From Bacteroidetes bacterium ADurb.Bin302 (GTDB lineage Bacteria; Bacteroidota; Bacteroidia; Bacteroidales; Paludibacteraceae): a stretch of 11,759 bases of DNA. The stretch spans positions 1 to 11,759 of the forward strand of contig MWBK01000123.1 in NCBI GenBank assembly GCA_002069025.1, given 5' to 3'. Position 1 is the first letter of the stretch; every line of letters begins with the position of its first letter. This document shows positions 5,412 through 11,759 of the stretch, piece after piece. The position numbers were made by a program, and so were the translations under genes. Under the pieces are notes generated by a model. The model saw only the letters and a program-made list of their open reading frames with translations. It had not been told where the DNA came from and did not search any database.

Positions 5412-6293
5412 ATGAGAGTAGCAGTATTTGGCAGTATTCATAAAAAAGGATTTTCAAATGCTTGTGATATGTTGTTGCAAGCTTTAGAACGTCATGAGGC
5501 AGATGTCTTTTTATTTGATGAGGTATACAAGCATTTGCTTAGCGTAAAAGCTTATTTGCCTTCAAACTATAAGGTTTTACAAGACGGTGATGACATACAA
5601 GTAGATTTAGCCTTGAGTCTAGGTGGAGACGGAACTTTCTTAAAAACAGCACAAAGGATAGGAACAAGACGAATACCTATACTTGGAATTAAATTAGGAA
5701 ATTTGGGTTTCTTAGTAGATGTTCAAAGTAATGAAATATCTGCAGCTATTGATGATGTTTTTGAAAACGGCATACAAATAGAGGAACGCAGTATGCTTCA
5801 ACTTAAAACCGATAAACAGCGATTTACAAACGGCGAAACCATTGCTTTGAATGAAATAGCAGTACTTAAATTAGATATATCATCGATGATAAAGGTGCAT
5901 ACAATTGTTAATCGTGAGTATTTATGTACCTATCGTGCAGATGGTCTATTAGTATCTACTCCTACAGGTTCAACTGCCTATGCTTTAAGTGTTGGAGCTT
6001 CTATATTGGTTCCTCAAAATAAAAGTTTTATCTTATCTCCTGTAGCTCCGCATAGTTTAAATCTAAGGCCTGTAGTTATACCTGACGATTGGAAAATTGA
6101 ATTGGAAGTAGAGAGTCGAAATGATAGCTTTTTGATTTCTTTGGATGGTCGTTCTCAGGTTTTTGATAAACATACAAAACTGATTATAACAAAGGCTGAT
6201 TACAGCATTCTTTTAGCAAAGAGAAAAGGTCATACATATTTTAAAACCTTACGTGAAAAATTGATGTGGGGTATGGATGCCCGTTCTAATTAA
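5412..6293 (+). CDS. nadK: NAD kinase
   Basis: NAD kinase phosphorylates NAD to NADP, setting the NADPH pool. I choose ATG 5412 (M-R-V-A-V-F-G-S), giving 293 residues; an ATG 30 nt upstream is in frame but would add M-F-Q-C-I-K-F-S-T-I, unlike the family start and closer to the promoter region. Diagnostic motifs are G-G-D-G-T-F-L at 71-77 (nucleotide-binding, catalytic Asp73), L-G-N-L-G-F-L near 95-101, N-E near 147-148, Y-R-A-D-G-L-L-V-S-T-P-T-G-S-T-A-Y at 174-190 and S-L-D-G-R at 243-247. It is divergent from pdxJ and followed by ruvC after 6 nt, so the two are probably co-transcribed. Confidence 0.95.
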   Translation: MRVAVFGSIHKKGFSNACDMLLQALERHEADVFLFDEVYKHLLSVKAYLPSNYKVLQDGDDIQVDLALSLGGDGTFLKTAQRIGTRRIPILGIKLGNLGFLVDVQSNEISAAIDDVFENGIQIEERSMLQLKTDKQRFTNGETIALNEIAVLKLDISSMIKVHTIVNREYLCTYRADGLLVSTPTGSTAYALSVGASILVPQNKSFILSPVAPHSLNLRPVVIPDDWKIELEVESRNDSFLISLDGRSQVFDKHTKLIITKADYSILLAKRKGHTYFKTLREKLMWGMDARSN

Positions 6294-6299
6294 AACAAA

Positions 6300-6887
6300 A
6301 TGAACACCGAAATTCAGACTGCAAAATCGGGTTTGCCATATGTGATACTAGGTATAGATCCGGGTACTACAGTAATGGGATACGGACTTATACGGGTACA
6401 AGGTAATAAAGTTGAAATGCTTGCAATGGGTGTACTTGAGTTGAAAAAGCTAGCAGACCATTACGAAAAGCTAAAAAGGATATTTGCAAGGGTACTTTCT
6501 TTAATTGATGAATTTGATCCTCAAGTATTGTCAATAGAATCTCCGTTTTTTGGTAAAAATGTACAATCAATGCTAAAGTTGGGTAGGGCACAAGGAGTTG
6601 CCATGGCTGCAGCACTTTATAGAGATATCACTGTACAAGAATACACTCCATTGAAAATTAAAATGTCGATAACAGGAAGAGGCTCTGCATCAAAAGAGCA
6701 GGTTGCCGATATGTTGAAACGTTATCTTAAAATAACACCTGAGCAGATGCTTCCGCAATTGGATGCTACAGATGCACTTGCAGCTGCATATTGTCATTAT
6801 TTACAAATAGGAAATCCTTCCATTAAACCTGAATACAAGTCTTGGAAGGATTTTATTTCTCAGAATGATAAGCGTGTAAAGAAGTAA
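6300..6887 (+). CDS. ruvC: Holliday junction resolvase RuvC
   Basis: RuvC is the endonuclease that cuts four-way junctions delivered by RuvAB during recombinational repair. The 195 residues have the RNase H-like fold signature with all four acidic metal ligands: Asp20 in L-G-I-D-P-G-T, Glu80 in S-I-E-S-P-F-F, and Asp155 and Asp158 in [18 protein letters not shown] (95-105) and [11 protein letters not shown] (125-135) are also typical. The C-terminus extends about 20 residues beyond the E. coli protein, which is common in Bacteroidota. ATG 6300 is preceded by an A-rich stretch and no Shine-Dalgarno sequence. Its TAA (6885-6887) directly abuts the yebC stop on the other strand. Confidence 0.95.
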   Translation: MNTEIQTAKSGLPYVILGIDPGTTVMGYGLIRVQGNKVEMLAMGVLELKKLADHYEKLKRIFARVLSLIDEFDPQVLSIESPFFGKNVQSMLKLGRAQGVAMAAALYRDITVQEYTPLKIKMSITGRGSASKEQVADMLKRYLKITPEQMLPQLDATDALAAAYCHYLQIGNPSIKPEYKSWKDFISQNDKRVKK

Positions 6888-7613
6888 TTATTCTTCTTCT
6901 GCTGCCATATTGTGATAAACATTCTGAACGTCTTCGTCATCTTCAATTTTGTCTAATAACTTTTGAATAGAAGCACGTTGTTCTTCTGTTACTTTTTTAT
7001 AGTCATTAGGAATACGTTCAAATTCAGCACTATTAATTTCAAATCCGTTGTCTTCTAAATATTTTTGTATTGCTGAGTATGATTGGAAATCTCCGTATAT
7101 AATTAAATTTCCATCATCATCTTTGTCTATTTCTTCAACACCGAAATCAATCAATTCCAATTCCATGTCGTCCATAGATACTCCATCTTTAGGACACACA
7201 TTGAATACACATTTGTGATCGAACAGAAATTGTAAACAACCTGTTGTTCCGAGTGAGCCTCCGTATCTTGTAAAATAACTACGTATGTTAGCTACAGTAC
7301 GAGTGTTGTTATCAGTTGCTGTTTCTACAAATATTGCAATTCCGTGAGGACCATATCCTTCGTAATTAAGTTCTTTGTAATCATTCTCATCCTTAGCGAA
7401 TGCCTTTTTAATAGCGCGTTCAACATTCTCTTTAGGCATGTTTTCTTTCTTTGCCTGTTGAATCAACACGCGTAAACGAGGGTTACCATCAGGATCGCTT
7501 CCGCTTTCGCGTACTGCAATTGTAATTTGTTTTCCTAACTTAGTAAAAACGCGGGCCATATTTCCCCAACGTTTCATTTTGGTTGCTTTCCTATATTCAA
7601 ATGCTCTTCCCAT
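6888..7613 (-). CDS. yebC: YebC/PmpR/TACO1 family protein
   Basis: This family is annotated as DNA-binding regulators; more recent work points to a role in translation of difficult sequences such as proline runs. The 241 residues begin M-G-R-A-F-E-Y-R-K-A-T-K-M-K-R-W-G-N-M-A, the characteristic N-terminal helical domain, followed by Y-E-G-Y-G-P-H-G-I-A-I at 84-94 and T-A-T-D-N-N-T-R-T near 98-106. Domain 2-3 segments have an acidic cluster (E-E-I-D-K-D-D-D-G) and an acidic C-terminus. It is the last gene of the leftward porV-ispF-pheT-yebC group, 25 nt after pheT, and meets ruvC head-on with no spacer. Confidence 0.93.
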   Translation of the reverse strand: MGRAFEYRKATKMKRWGNMARVFTKLGKQITIAVRESGSDPDGNPRLRVLIQQAKKENMPKENVERAIKKAFAKDENDYKELNYEGYGPHGIAIFVETATDNNTRTVANIRSYFTRYGGSLGTTGCLQFLFDHKCVFNVCPKDGVSMDDMELELIDFGVEEIDKDDDGNLIIYGDFQSYSAIQKYLEDNGFEINSAEFERIPNDYKKVTEEQRASIQKLLDKIEDDEDVQNVYHNMAAEEE

Positions 7614-7638
7614 AACGATATTTATTATGATAATTTTA

Positions 7639-10083
7639 TTATCTGATTACTGCTCCAAGTCTCTCTGTAAATGCTTTGATTAAATTTTGCATTATTTTGT
7701 CTATCTGCTTGTCTTCCAATGTCTTTTCAGAATCCTGAATAGTGAAATTGACTGCGTAAGATTTTTTACCTTCTTCAAGATTTTTCCCTTCATAAACATC
7801 GAACAAAACTACTTTTTTCAATAATTTACGTTCTGTTTCAAATGCAATATTTTCGATTTGTTCGAAATTTATATTTTTATCCAGCAATAAAGCCAAGTCG
7901 CGTTTAACCTCAGGGAATTTTGGGAGATCTTTATAGCTCGTTTTATTGTTCTTTACTTGTTTAAGAATTTGGTTCCATTCCATATCTGCATAGTAAACTT
8001 CAGTATCAATGTCGAATGCTTTTAATAATTTCGGAGAAATAATGCCAAGTGTTACTAATGTTTTGCCTCCACGCGTTTCAAATTTAATTGCTTGTGAGAA
8101 AATATCGATCTCGGTTTTTGTGGTTAAATAGCTGTTAGATGCTATGCCTAAGCGAGCCAAGACATTAATTACATGAGCTTTTAAATCAAAGAATGTCAAT
8201 TTGCGTTCGCTATCAGTCCAAATAGCTTCGTAACTATTTCCGGATAGCCAAATGCCTAAATGAGGCTCTTCAGAATATGCTGCTAATGCTTGTTCACTAC
8301 CTGCGTTTTCAGGATGATAGTGATAGCAAGTTCCAAATTCATAGAATTTTAAATTAGTACGACGACGATTTCTGTTATATGCTATACTTTCTAAACCACC
8401 GAACAACAATGTTTGGCGCATTACACTTAAATCGCTGCCAAGTGGATTCATAATTTTAACTGCATTTTCTGCAGGATATGAATTCAATGAATTGTAATAC
8501 GATAATTTGGTCAATGAATTATTCAAAATTTCAATAAATCCCGCACCGGTAAGTTGTTTTGCGACTCTATTTTGAAGTGCATTGCTATCCGGTGTGATTG
8601 AATAACTTATTGATGATTTTAAATCGGAACCGGGTAAAATATTATTATATCCGTATACACGCAATATATCTTCAATAACATCAACATCTCTTTGTACATC
8701 AACTCTATAAGGAGGTACAGATAATGATAAACAATCTTCTGTTTCATTATCTATTTTTATTTCTAAACCGGATAGAATCGATTTTACAGTATCTTTTGGT
8801 ATTTCTTTACCTATAAGGCTGTTTAATTTATTGTATGTAAGTTCTACCTTAAAATCTTTTATTGGGTTGGGGTATATATCAATAATATCCGAAGATACTT
8901 GACCACCTGCAACTTCTTTTATCAACAAAGCAGCACGTTTAAGTGCATAAATTGTAATATTCGGATCGCATCCACGTTCAAAACGGAATGATGAATCTGT
9001 ATTTAAGCTATGTCTACGTGCTGTTTTTCTAACCCAAACAGGATTAAAATATGCACTTTCAATAAAAATCCGTTTTGTGTTTTCTGTTACGCCTGAATCT
9101 GCACCACCAAATACACCTGCTATACACATGCCTTCTTCGGCATTACATATCATGAGGTCATTATCAGAAATTTCGCGAGTTACTTCATCTAAAGTCTTAA
9201 ATGGAGTTTTGTCAGCTAAAGTTTTAACAAATATATGATTACCTTTAATTTTATCACCATCAAATGCGTGTAGCGGTTGTCCTAACTCTTGCAAAATAAA
9301 GTTGGTTACATCTACAACGTTGTTAATAGGGCGTTGACCTATGCTGATCAACCTATGCTTTAACCAGTCAGGAGATTCTTTTACATTGATTCCGGTCATA
9401 CTTAAGCCGCAATATCTTGGGCAAGCTTCGTGATTTTCGACAGTTACTTGAATCGGGAAATCGTGATTGTCAACAGAAAATGCTGATACAGAAGGTTTAA
9501 TAAGTTTTATACCTAAACCCGCAGCCAAATCGCGAGCCACACCAAAGTGTGATATGGCATCAGCACGGTTTGGAGTAATATCAACCTCAATTAATGTATC
9601 GTCTTCTATGTTGTAATATTTTTTTGCAGGAGTACCAAGTTCGGCATCTTTAGGCAATTCGATTATACCATCGTGACTTTTTCCTATGCCAATTTCATCT
9701 TCGGCACACAACATGCCAAAAGATTCAACACCACGTATTTTTGATTTCTTAATTACAAATTCTTTATCTTCTTCGTATAGTTTAGTACCAACCTGAGCGA
9801 ATATGGTTTTTAATCCTGCGCGGCAGTTTGGTGCACCGCAAACTACTTGTAGTAAATTGCCATCACCGGCATCAACCTTGGTTATATGTAAATGATCTGA
9901 ATCAGGATGATCGATACATTCTACAACTTGAGCTACAACCAAGCCTTCCAAGCCTCCTTTTATGGTTTGCACTGTTTCGACTGTTTCTACTTCCAATCCC
10001 AAAGATGTCAATTTCTTAGCAGTCTCTTCAGGGTCGATTGTTAGTAAAACGTACTTTTTAAGCCAGTTATACGAAATGTTCAT
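7639..10083 (-). CDS. pheT: Phenylalanine--tRNA ligase beta subunit
   Basis: PheT pairs with PheS (not in the window) to charge tRNA-Phe; beta also holds the editing site that removes mischarged tyrosine. The 814 residues have the full bacterial layout: an N-terminal segment beginning M-N-I-S-Y-N-W-L-K-K-Y-V, a tRNA-binding OB domain at about 40-153 with H-P-D-S-D-H-L and V-C-G-A-P-N, then K-I-R-G-V-E-S-F-G-M-L-C-A-E (115-128), the B3/B4 editing region (about 215-390, with N-N-V-V-D-V-T-N-F and H-A-F-D), B5 (about 405-475), the catalytic-like core (about 490-700, F-Y-E-F-G-T), and a C-terminal ferredoxin-fold anticodon-binding domain (about 720-813) opening with F-P-E-V-K-R-D-L-A-L. No gaps or frameshifts are seen. 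Confidence 0.97.
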   Translation of the reverse strand: MNISYNWLKKYVLLTIDPEETAKKLTSLGLEVETVETVQTIKGGLEGLVVAQVVECIDHPDSDHLHITKVDAGDGNLLQVVCGAPNCRAGLKTIFAQVGTKLYEEDKEFVIKKSKIRGVESFGMLCAEDEIGIGKSHDGIIELPKDAELGTPAKKYYNIEDDTLIEVDITPNRADAISHFGVARDLAAGLGIKLIKPSVSAFSVDNHDFPIQVTVENHEACPRYCGLSMTGINVKESPDWLKHRLISIGQRPINNVVDVTNFILQELGQPLHAFDGDKIKGNHIFVKTLADKTPFKTLDEVTREISDNDLMICNAEEGMCIAGVFGGADSGVTENTKRIFIESAYFNPVWVRKTARRHSLNTDSSFRFERGCDPNITIYALKRAALLIKEVAGGQVSSDIIDIYPNPIKDFKVELTYNKLNSLIGKEIPKDTVKSILSGLEIKIDNETEDCLSLSVPPYRVDVQRDVDVIEDILRVYGYNNILPGSDLKSSISYSITPDSNALQNRVAKQLTGAGFIEILNNSLTKLSYYNSLNSYPAENAVKIMNPLGSDLSVMRQTLLFGGLESIAYNRNRRRTNLKFYEFGTCYHYHPENAGSEQALAAYSEEPHLGIWLSGNSYEAIWTDSERKLTFFDLKAHVINVLARLGIASNSYLTTKTEIDIFSQAIKFETRGGKTLVTLGIISPKLLKAFDIDTEVYYADMEWNQILKQVKNNKTSYKDLPKFPEVKRDLALLLDKNINFEQIENIAFETERKLLKKVVLFDVYEGKNLEEGKKSYAVNFTIQDSEKTLEDKQIDKIMQNLIKAFTERLGAVIR

Positions 10084-10109
10084 AGCAGCTATTTTGGAAT
10101 ATTAGGCTG

Positions 10110-10117
10110 CAAAATTA
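10110..10117 (-). promoter_or_regulatory. Candidate -7 box for pheT-yebC
   Basis: Minus-strand TAATTTTG (10117-10110) fits TAnnTTTG, with a likely start near 10103 and a short leader of about 20 nt before the pheT ATG at 10083. A clear -33 TTTG is not visible at the usual distance; the region upstream is T-rich. This would allow pheT to be transcribed apart from porV-ispF. Confidence 0.4.
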
Positions 10118-10129
10118 GTGTTTTTAATT

Positions 10130-10165
10130 GAAAAAGGAAAATAGCACAGCAGTTATATTTGCTAT
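10130..10165 (-). terminator. Weak possible terminator after ispF
   Basis: On the minus strand ATAGCA (10165-10160) can pair with TGCTAT (10146-10141), giving a 6-bp stem with a 13-nt loop followed by TTTCCTTTTT. It lies 18 nt past the ispF stop. The stem is short and AT-rich, so termination would be partial at best; read-through into pheT is plausible. Confidence 0.3.
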
Positions 10166-10182
10166 GTTAGAAAAAAACCATG

Positions 10183-10659
10183 CTATTTTATGATAAGTAC
10201 GGTAGCGTAGGCGGCTATACCTTCTTCTTTTCCAACAAAACCAAGTTTTTCTGTGGTAGTTGCTTTTATTGAGATGTCTTCAGGCAGTATGTTAAGACAT
10301 TGAGCGAGGCATTTTTGCATTGATTCAATGTGTGGGTTTAATTTAGGTTTTTCCGCACAAATGGTTGCATCAATATTAGAAATAGAGAAACCGTGAGAAC
10401 TTATTAGTTCTCCGGTTTCTTTTAATAAAACTTTACTATCTATTCCTTTGTATTTTGGGTCGGTATCAGGAAAGTGGTATCCTATGTCGCGTAAGTTTGC
10501 TGCACCAAGTAGTGCATCACATATTGCATGAATAAGAACGTCTGCATCAGAATGTCCTAGTAGTCCTAAGGAATGTTCTATACGTATACCACCCAACCAT
10601 AGTTCGCGCTCGGGTGCAAAACGGTGAACATCATATCCAAAGCCTACTCTGATTTTCAT
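10183..10659 (-). CDS. ispF: 2-C-methyl-D-erythritol 2,4-cyclodiphosphate synthase
   Basis: IspF catalyses the cyclisation step of the MEP pathway for isoprenoid precursors, releasing CMP. At 158 residues it has family length. The zinc ligands are visible: Asp10 and His12 in G-Y-D-V-H-R-F, and His44 in V-L-I-H-A-I-C-D-A-L. G-H-S-D-A-D (35-40), F-P-D-T-D (63-67) and the C-terminal T-T-T-E-K-L-G-F-V-G (134-143) are also diagnostic. It begins 26 nt after the porV stop and ends in TAG. The order porV then ispF is one I recall from Porphyromonas gingivalis, which supports the taxonomic call. Confidence 0.96.
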   Translation of the reverse strand: MKIRVGFGYDVHRFAPERELWLGGIRIEHSLGLLGHSDADVLIHAICDALLGAANLRDIGYHFPDTDPKYKGIDSKVLLKETGELISSHGFSISNIDATICAEKPKLNPHIESMQKCLAQCLNILPEDISIKATTTEKLGFVGKEEGIAAYATVLIIK

Positions 10660-10685
10660 GTCAATAGTTTGGGGTTTTTACGCCA

Positions 10686-11759
10686 TTAATTACTATCGTC
10701 TCTGGTATTGCTTGCTAATTCTTTTAGACCACCCATGTTAAATCCAAGTGTAAAACGTAAGGTTTGATCCAAAGGATTATTTTTAGCAACAGAAAGTACG
10801 TAAGCTACATCAAGTGAAAATACGTTTAGTTTGAAACCTGCACCGAATGTTACGTATTTACGATTTCCTGATTGTTGTGATTCGTTGTAGTAACCGATAC
10901 GTCCAAAGAATTGTTGGTTGTAATCGTATTCCAAACCAAGTGAGAAATTAATTTCACGTAATTCTCCAACAAAGCCGTCAGGTGAATCTGCAAAAGAACG
11001 GAATATACCGGTGATAGGATCCATTTTATAATATTCGTCTAAACGTATATTGTAATCTTCAGGGCTTTCTCCTGTACGTTGAACAGGACGAGAAGGTACC
11101 AATAGCTTATTAAAATCAACATTAAGTGACAAGTGGTTGTATCTGTCGAATGGCATTGTAAAGCTGCCGCCTAAACGTAAGTTTGCGGGAATAAATGCAG
11201 CACTTTTATAGTCGCCGTATTCAACTTTTTTACCGATATTTGAAATATTGAAACCGAATGCACCAAAACCTTTACCCCAAGCAAAATCAACTACTTGTCC
11301 GTAATATCCTGACACGTCGGCTGCGATAGACCATCCCGGTTCTAAATATTCAGAACCATCTGTTGTATATCCACCTGTTAAATCGGAATAAATAAAACGG
11401 AGAGCTACACCCATCGAAAAGTTTTTAGCAAGTATACGCGAGTAAGATGCGTCTAATGCCAAATCGTATGGCTTAACGTTATATCCTGCATCATCTGGTT
11501 CTCTTCTAATTAAAATTTGTCCTAACGAAAAGAAACGGAAGGACATAGCTACAGTTTGAACATCTTTTATTTTATAATAACCTGATGCCGAAATTAAATC
11601 GATATCAGATACGATTTTTCTTAACCAAGGTACATAAGAAATATTTGCTCCACCTACGCCATTTATAAAAGCATATTTTGATGGATTCCAATATTGAGAA
11701 TCGCCATCAGGAGTTGTTGCTCCACCCACATCTCCCAAACCGCCTCCGCGTGCATCAGG
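10686..11759 (-). CDS. porV: T9SS outer-membrane protein PorV (LptO), partial at the 5' end
   Basis: PorV is an outer-membrane beta-barrel that binds sorting domains of T9SS cargo and shuttles them from the translocon to the PorU attachment complex. The frame is open to the right edge; the visible 357 residues begin P-D-A-R-G-G-G-L-G-D-V-G-G-A-T-T-P-D, the conserved segment just after the signal peptide, so only roughly 25-45 residues are missing. W-N-P-S-K-Y-A follows, then alternating amphipathic strands with many aromatic residues (A-L-R-F-I-Y-S-D-L, G-F-G-A-F-G-F-N-I-S-N-I-G), a charged external loop around V-Q-R-T-G-E-S-P-E-D-Y, and a barrel closure R-F-T-L-G-F-N-M-G-G with a short polar tail. 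The family also includes PorV-like paralogues; direct linkage to ispF favours true PorV. The TTG at 11738 is internal, not the start. Confidence 0.88.
   Translation of the reverse strand, partial: PDARGGGLGDVGGATTPDGDSQYWNPSKYAFINGVGGANISYVPWLRKIVSDIDLISASGYYKIKDVQTVAMSFRFFSLGQILIRREPDDAGYNVKPYDLALDASYSRILAKNFSMGVALRFIYSDLTGGYTTDGSEYLEPGWSIAADVSGYYGQVVDFAWGKGFGAFGFNISNIGKKVEYGDYKSAAFIPANLRLGGSFTMPFDRYNHLSLNVDFNKLLVPSRPVQRTGESPEDYNIRLDEYYKMDPITGIFRSFADSPDGFVGELREINFSLGLEYDYNQQFFGRIGYYNESQQSGNRKYVTFGAGFKLNVFSLDVAYVLSVAKNNPLDQTLRFTLGFNMGGLKELASNTRDDSN

Noticed and set aside
11736..11738. TTG as the start of the last leftward gene
   Set aside because: The same frame continues to the window edge with P-D-A-R-G-G-G, a conserved part of mature PorV, so the real start is outside the window.

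Overview
The window looks like chromosomal DNA of an AT-rich member of the Bacteroidota, probably Bacteroidales-like. The evidence is a type IX secretion system (T9SS) C-terminal sorting tail at the left edge, a PorV-type T9SS outer-membrane protein at the right edge, the order porV-ispF that I recall from Porphyromonas, the block nadK / pdxJ-exbB-exbD-tonB, a 388-residue AIR synthase followed by prfA, Bacteroidota-type -7 boxes (TAnnTTTG), and start codons without recognisable Shine-Dalgarno sequences.

Layout. (1) 1-159 (+): the last 52 codons of a T9SS-exported protein. (2) 160-612: a gene-poor stretch with heptamer-like repeats, three copies of a short palindromic repeat, a nested inverted repeat, a second short copy of a sorting-domain end, and a strong hairpin terminator. 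(3) 613-1406 (-): the N-terminal third of peptide chain release factor 1 (prfA) joined out of frame to a 5'-truncated PAP2 phosphatase gene. (4) 1413-5301 (-): a tightly packed operon, in transcription order pdxJ, exbB, exbD, tonB, purM, then the prfA stump; gaps are 2-6 nt, with a 4-nt ATGA overlap at exbD/tonB. (5) 5302-5411: divergent promoter region. (6) 5412-6887 (+): nadK-ruvC, meeting yebC tail to tail with directly abutting stop codons. (7) 6888-11759 (-): transcription order porV (partial), ispF, pheT, yebC.

How the genes work together. Most are core functions: NADP and PLP cofactor synthesis (NadK, PdxJ), purine synthesis (AIR synthase), isoprenoid precursors (IspF), phenylalanyl-tRNA charging (PheT), Holliday-junction resolution (RuvC), a YebC/TACO1 factor, and a proton-motive-force-driven energiser of outer-membrane processes (ExbB-ExbD-TonB). 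PorV and the left-edge sorting tail are two parts of the same protein-export route.

I found no convincing new multi-gene system. The outstanding feature is the prfA::PAP2 junction near 1089-1100. It removes the catalytic and stop-codon-recognition parts of RF1 although several intact neighbours end in UAG. It is either a real recent rearrangement, which needs another prfA copy, or a chimeric assembly join. The second point of interest is the cluster of small repeats in 160-612.
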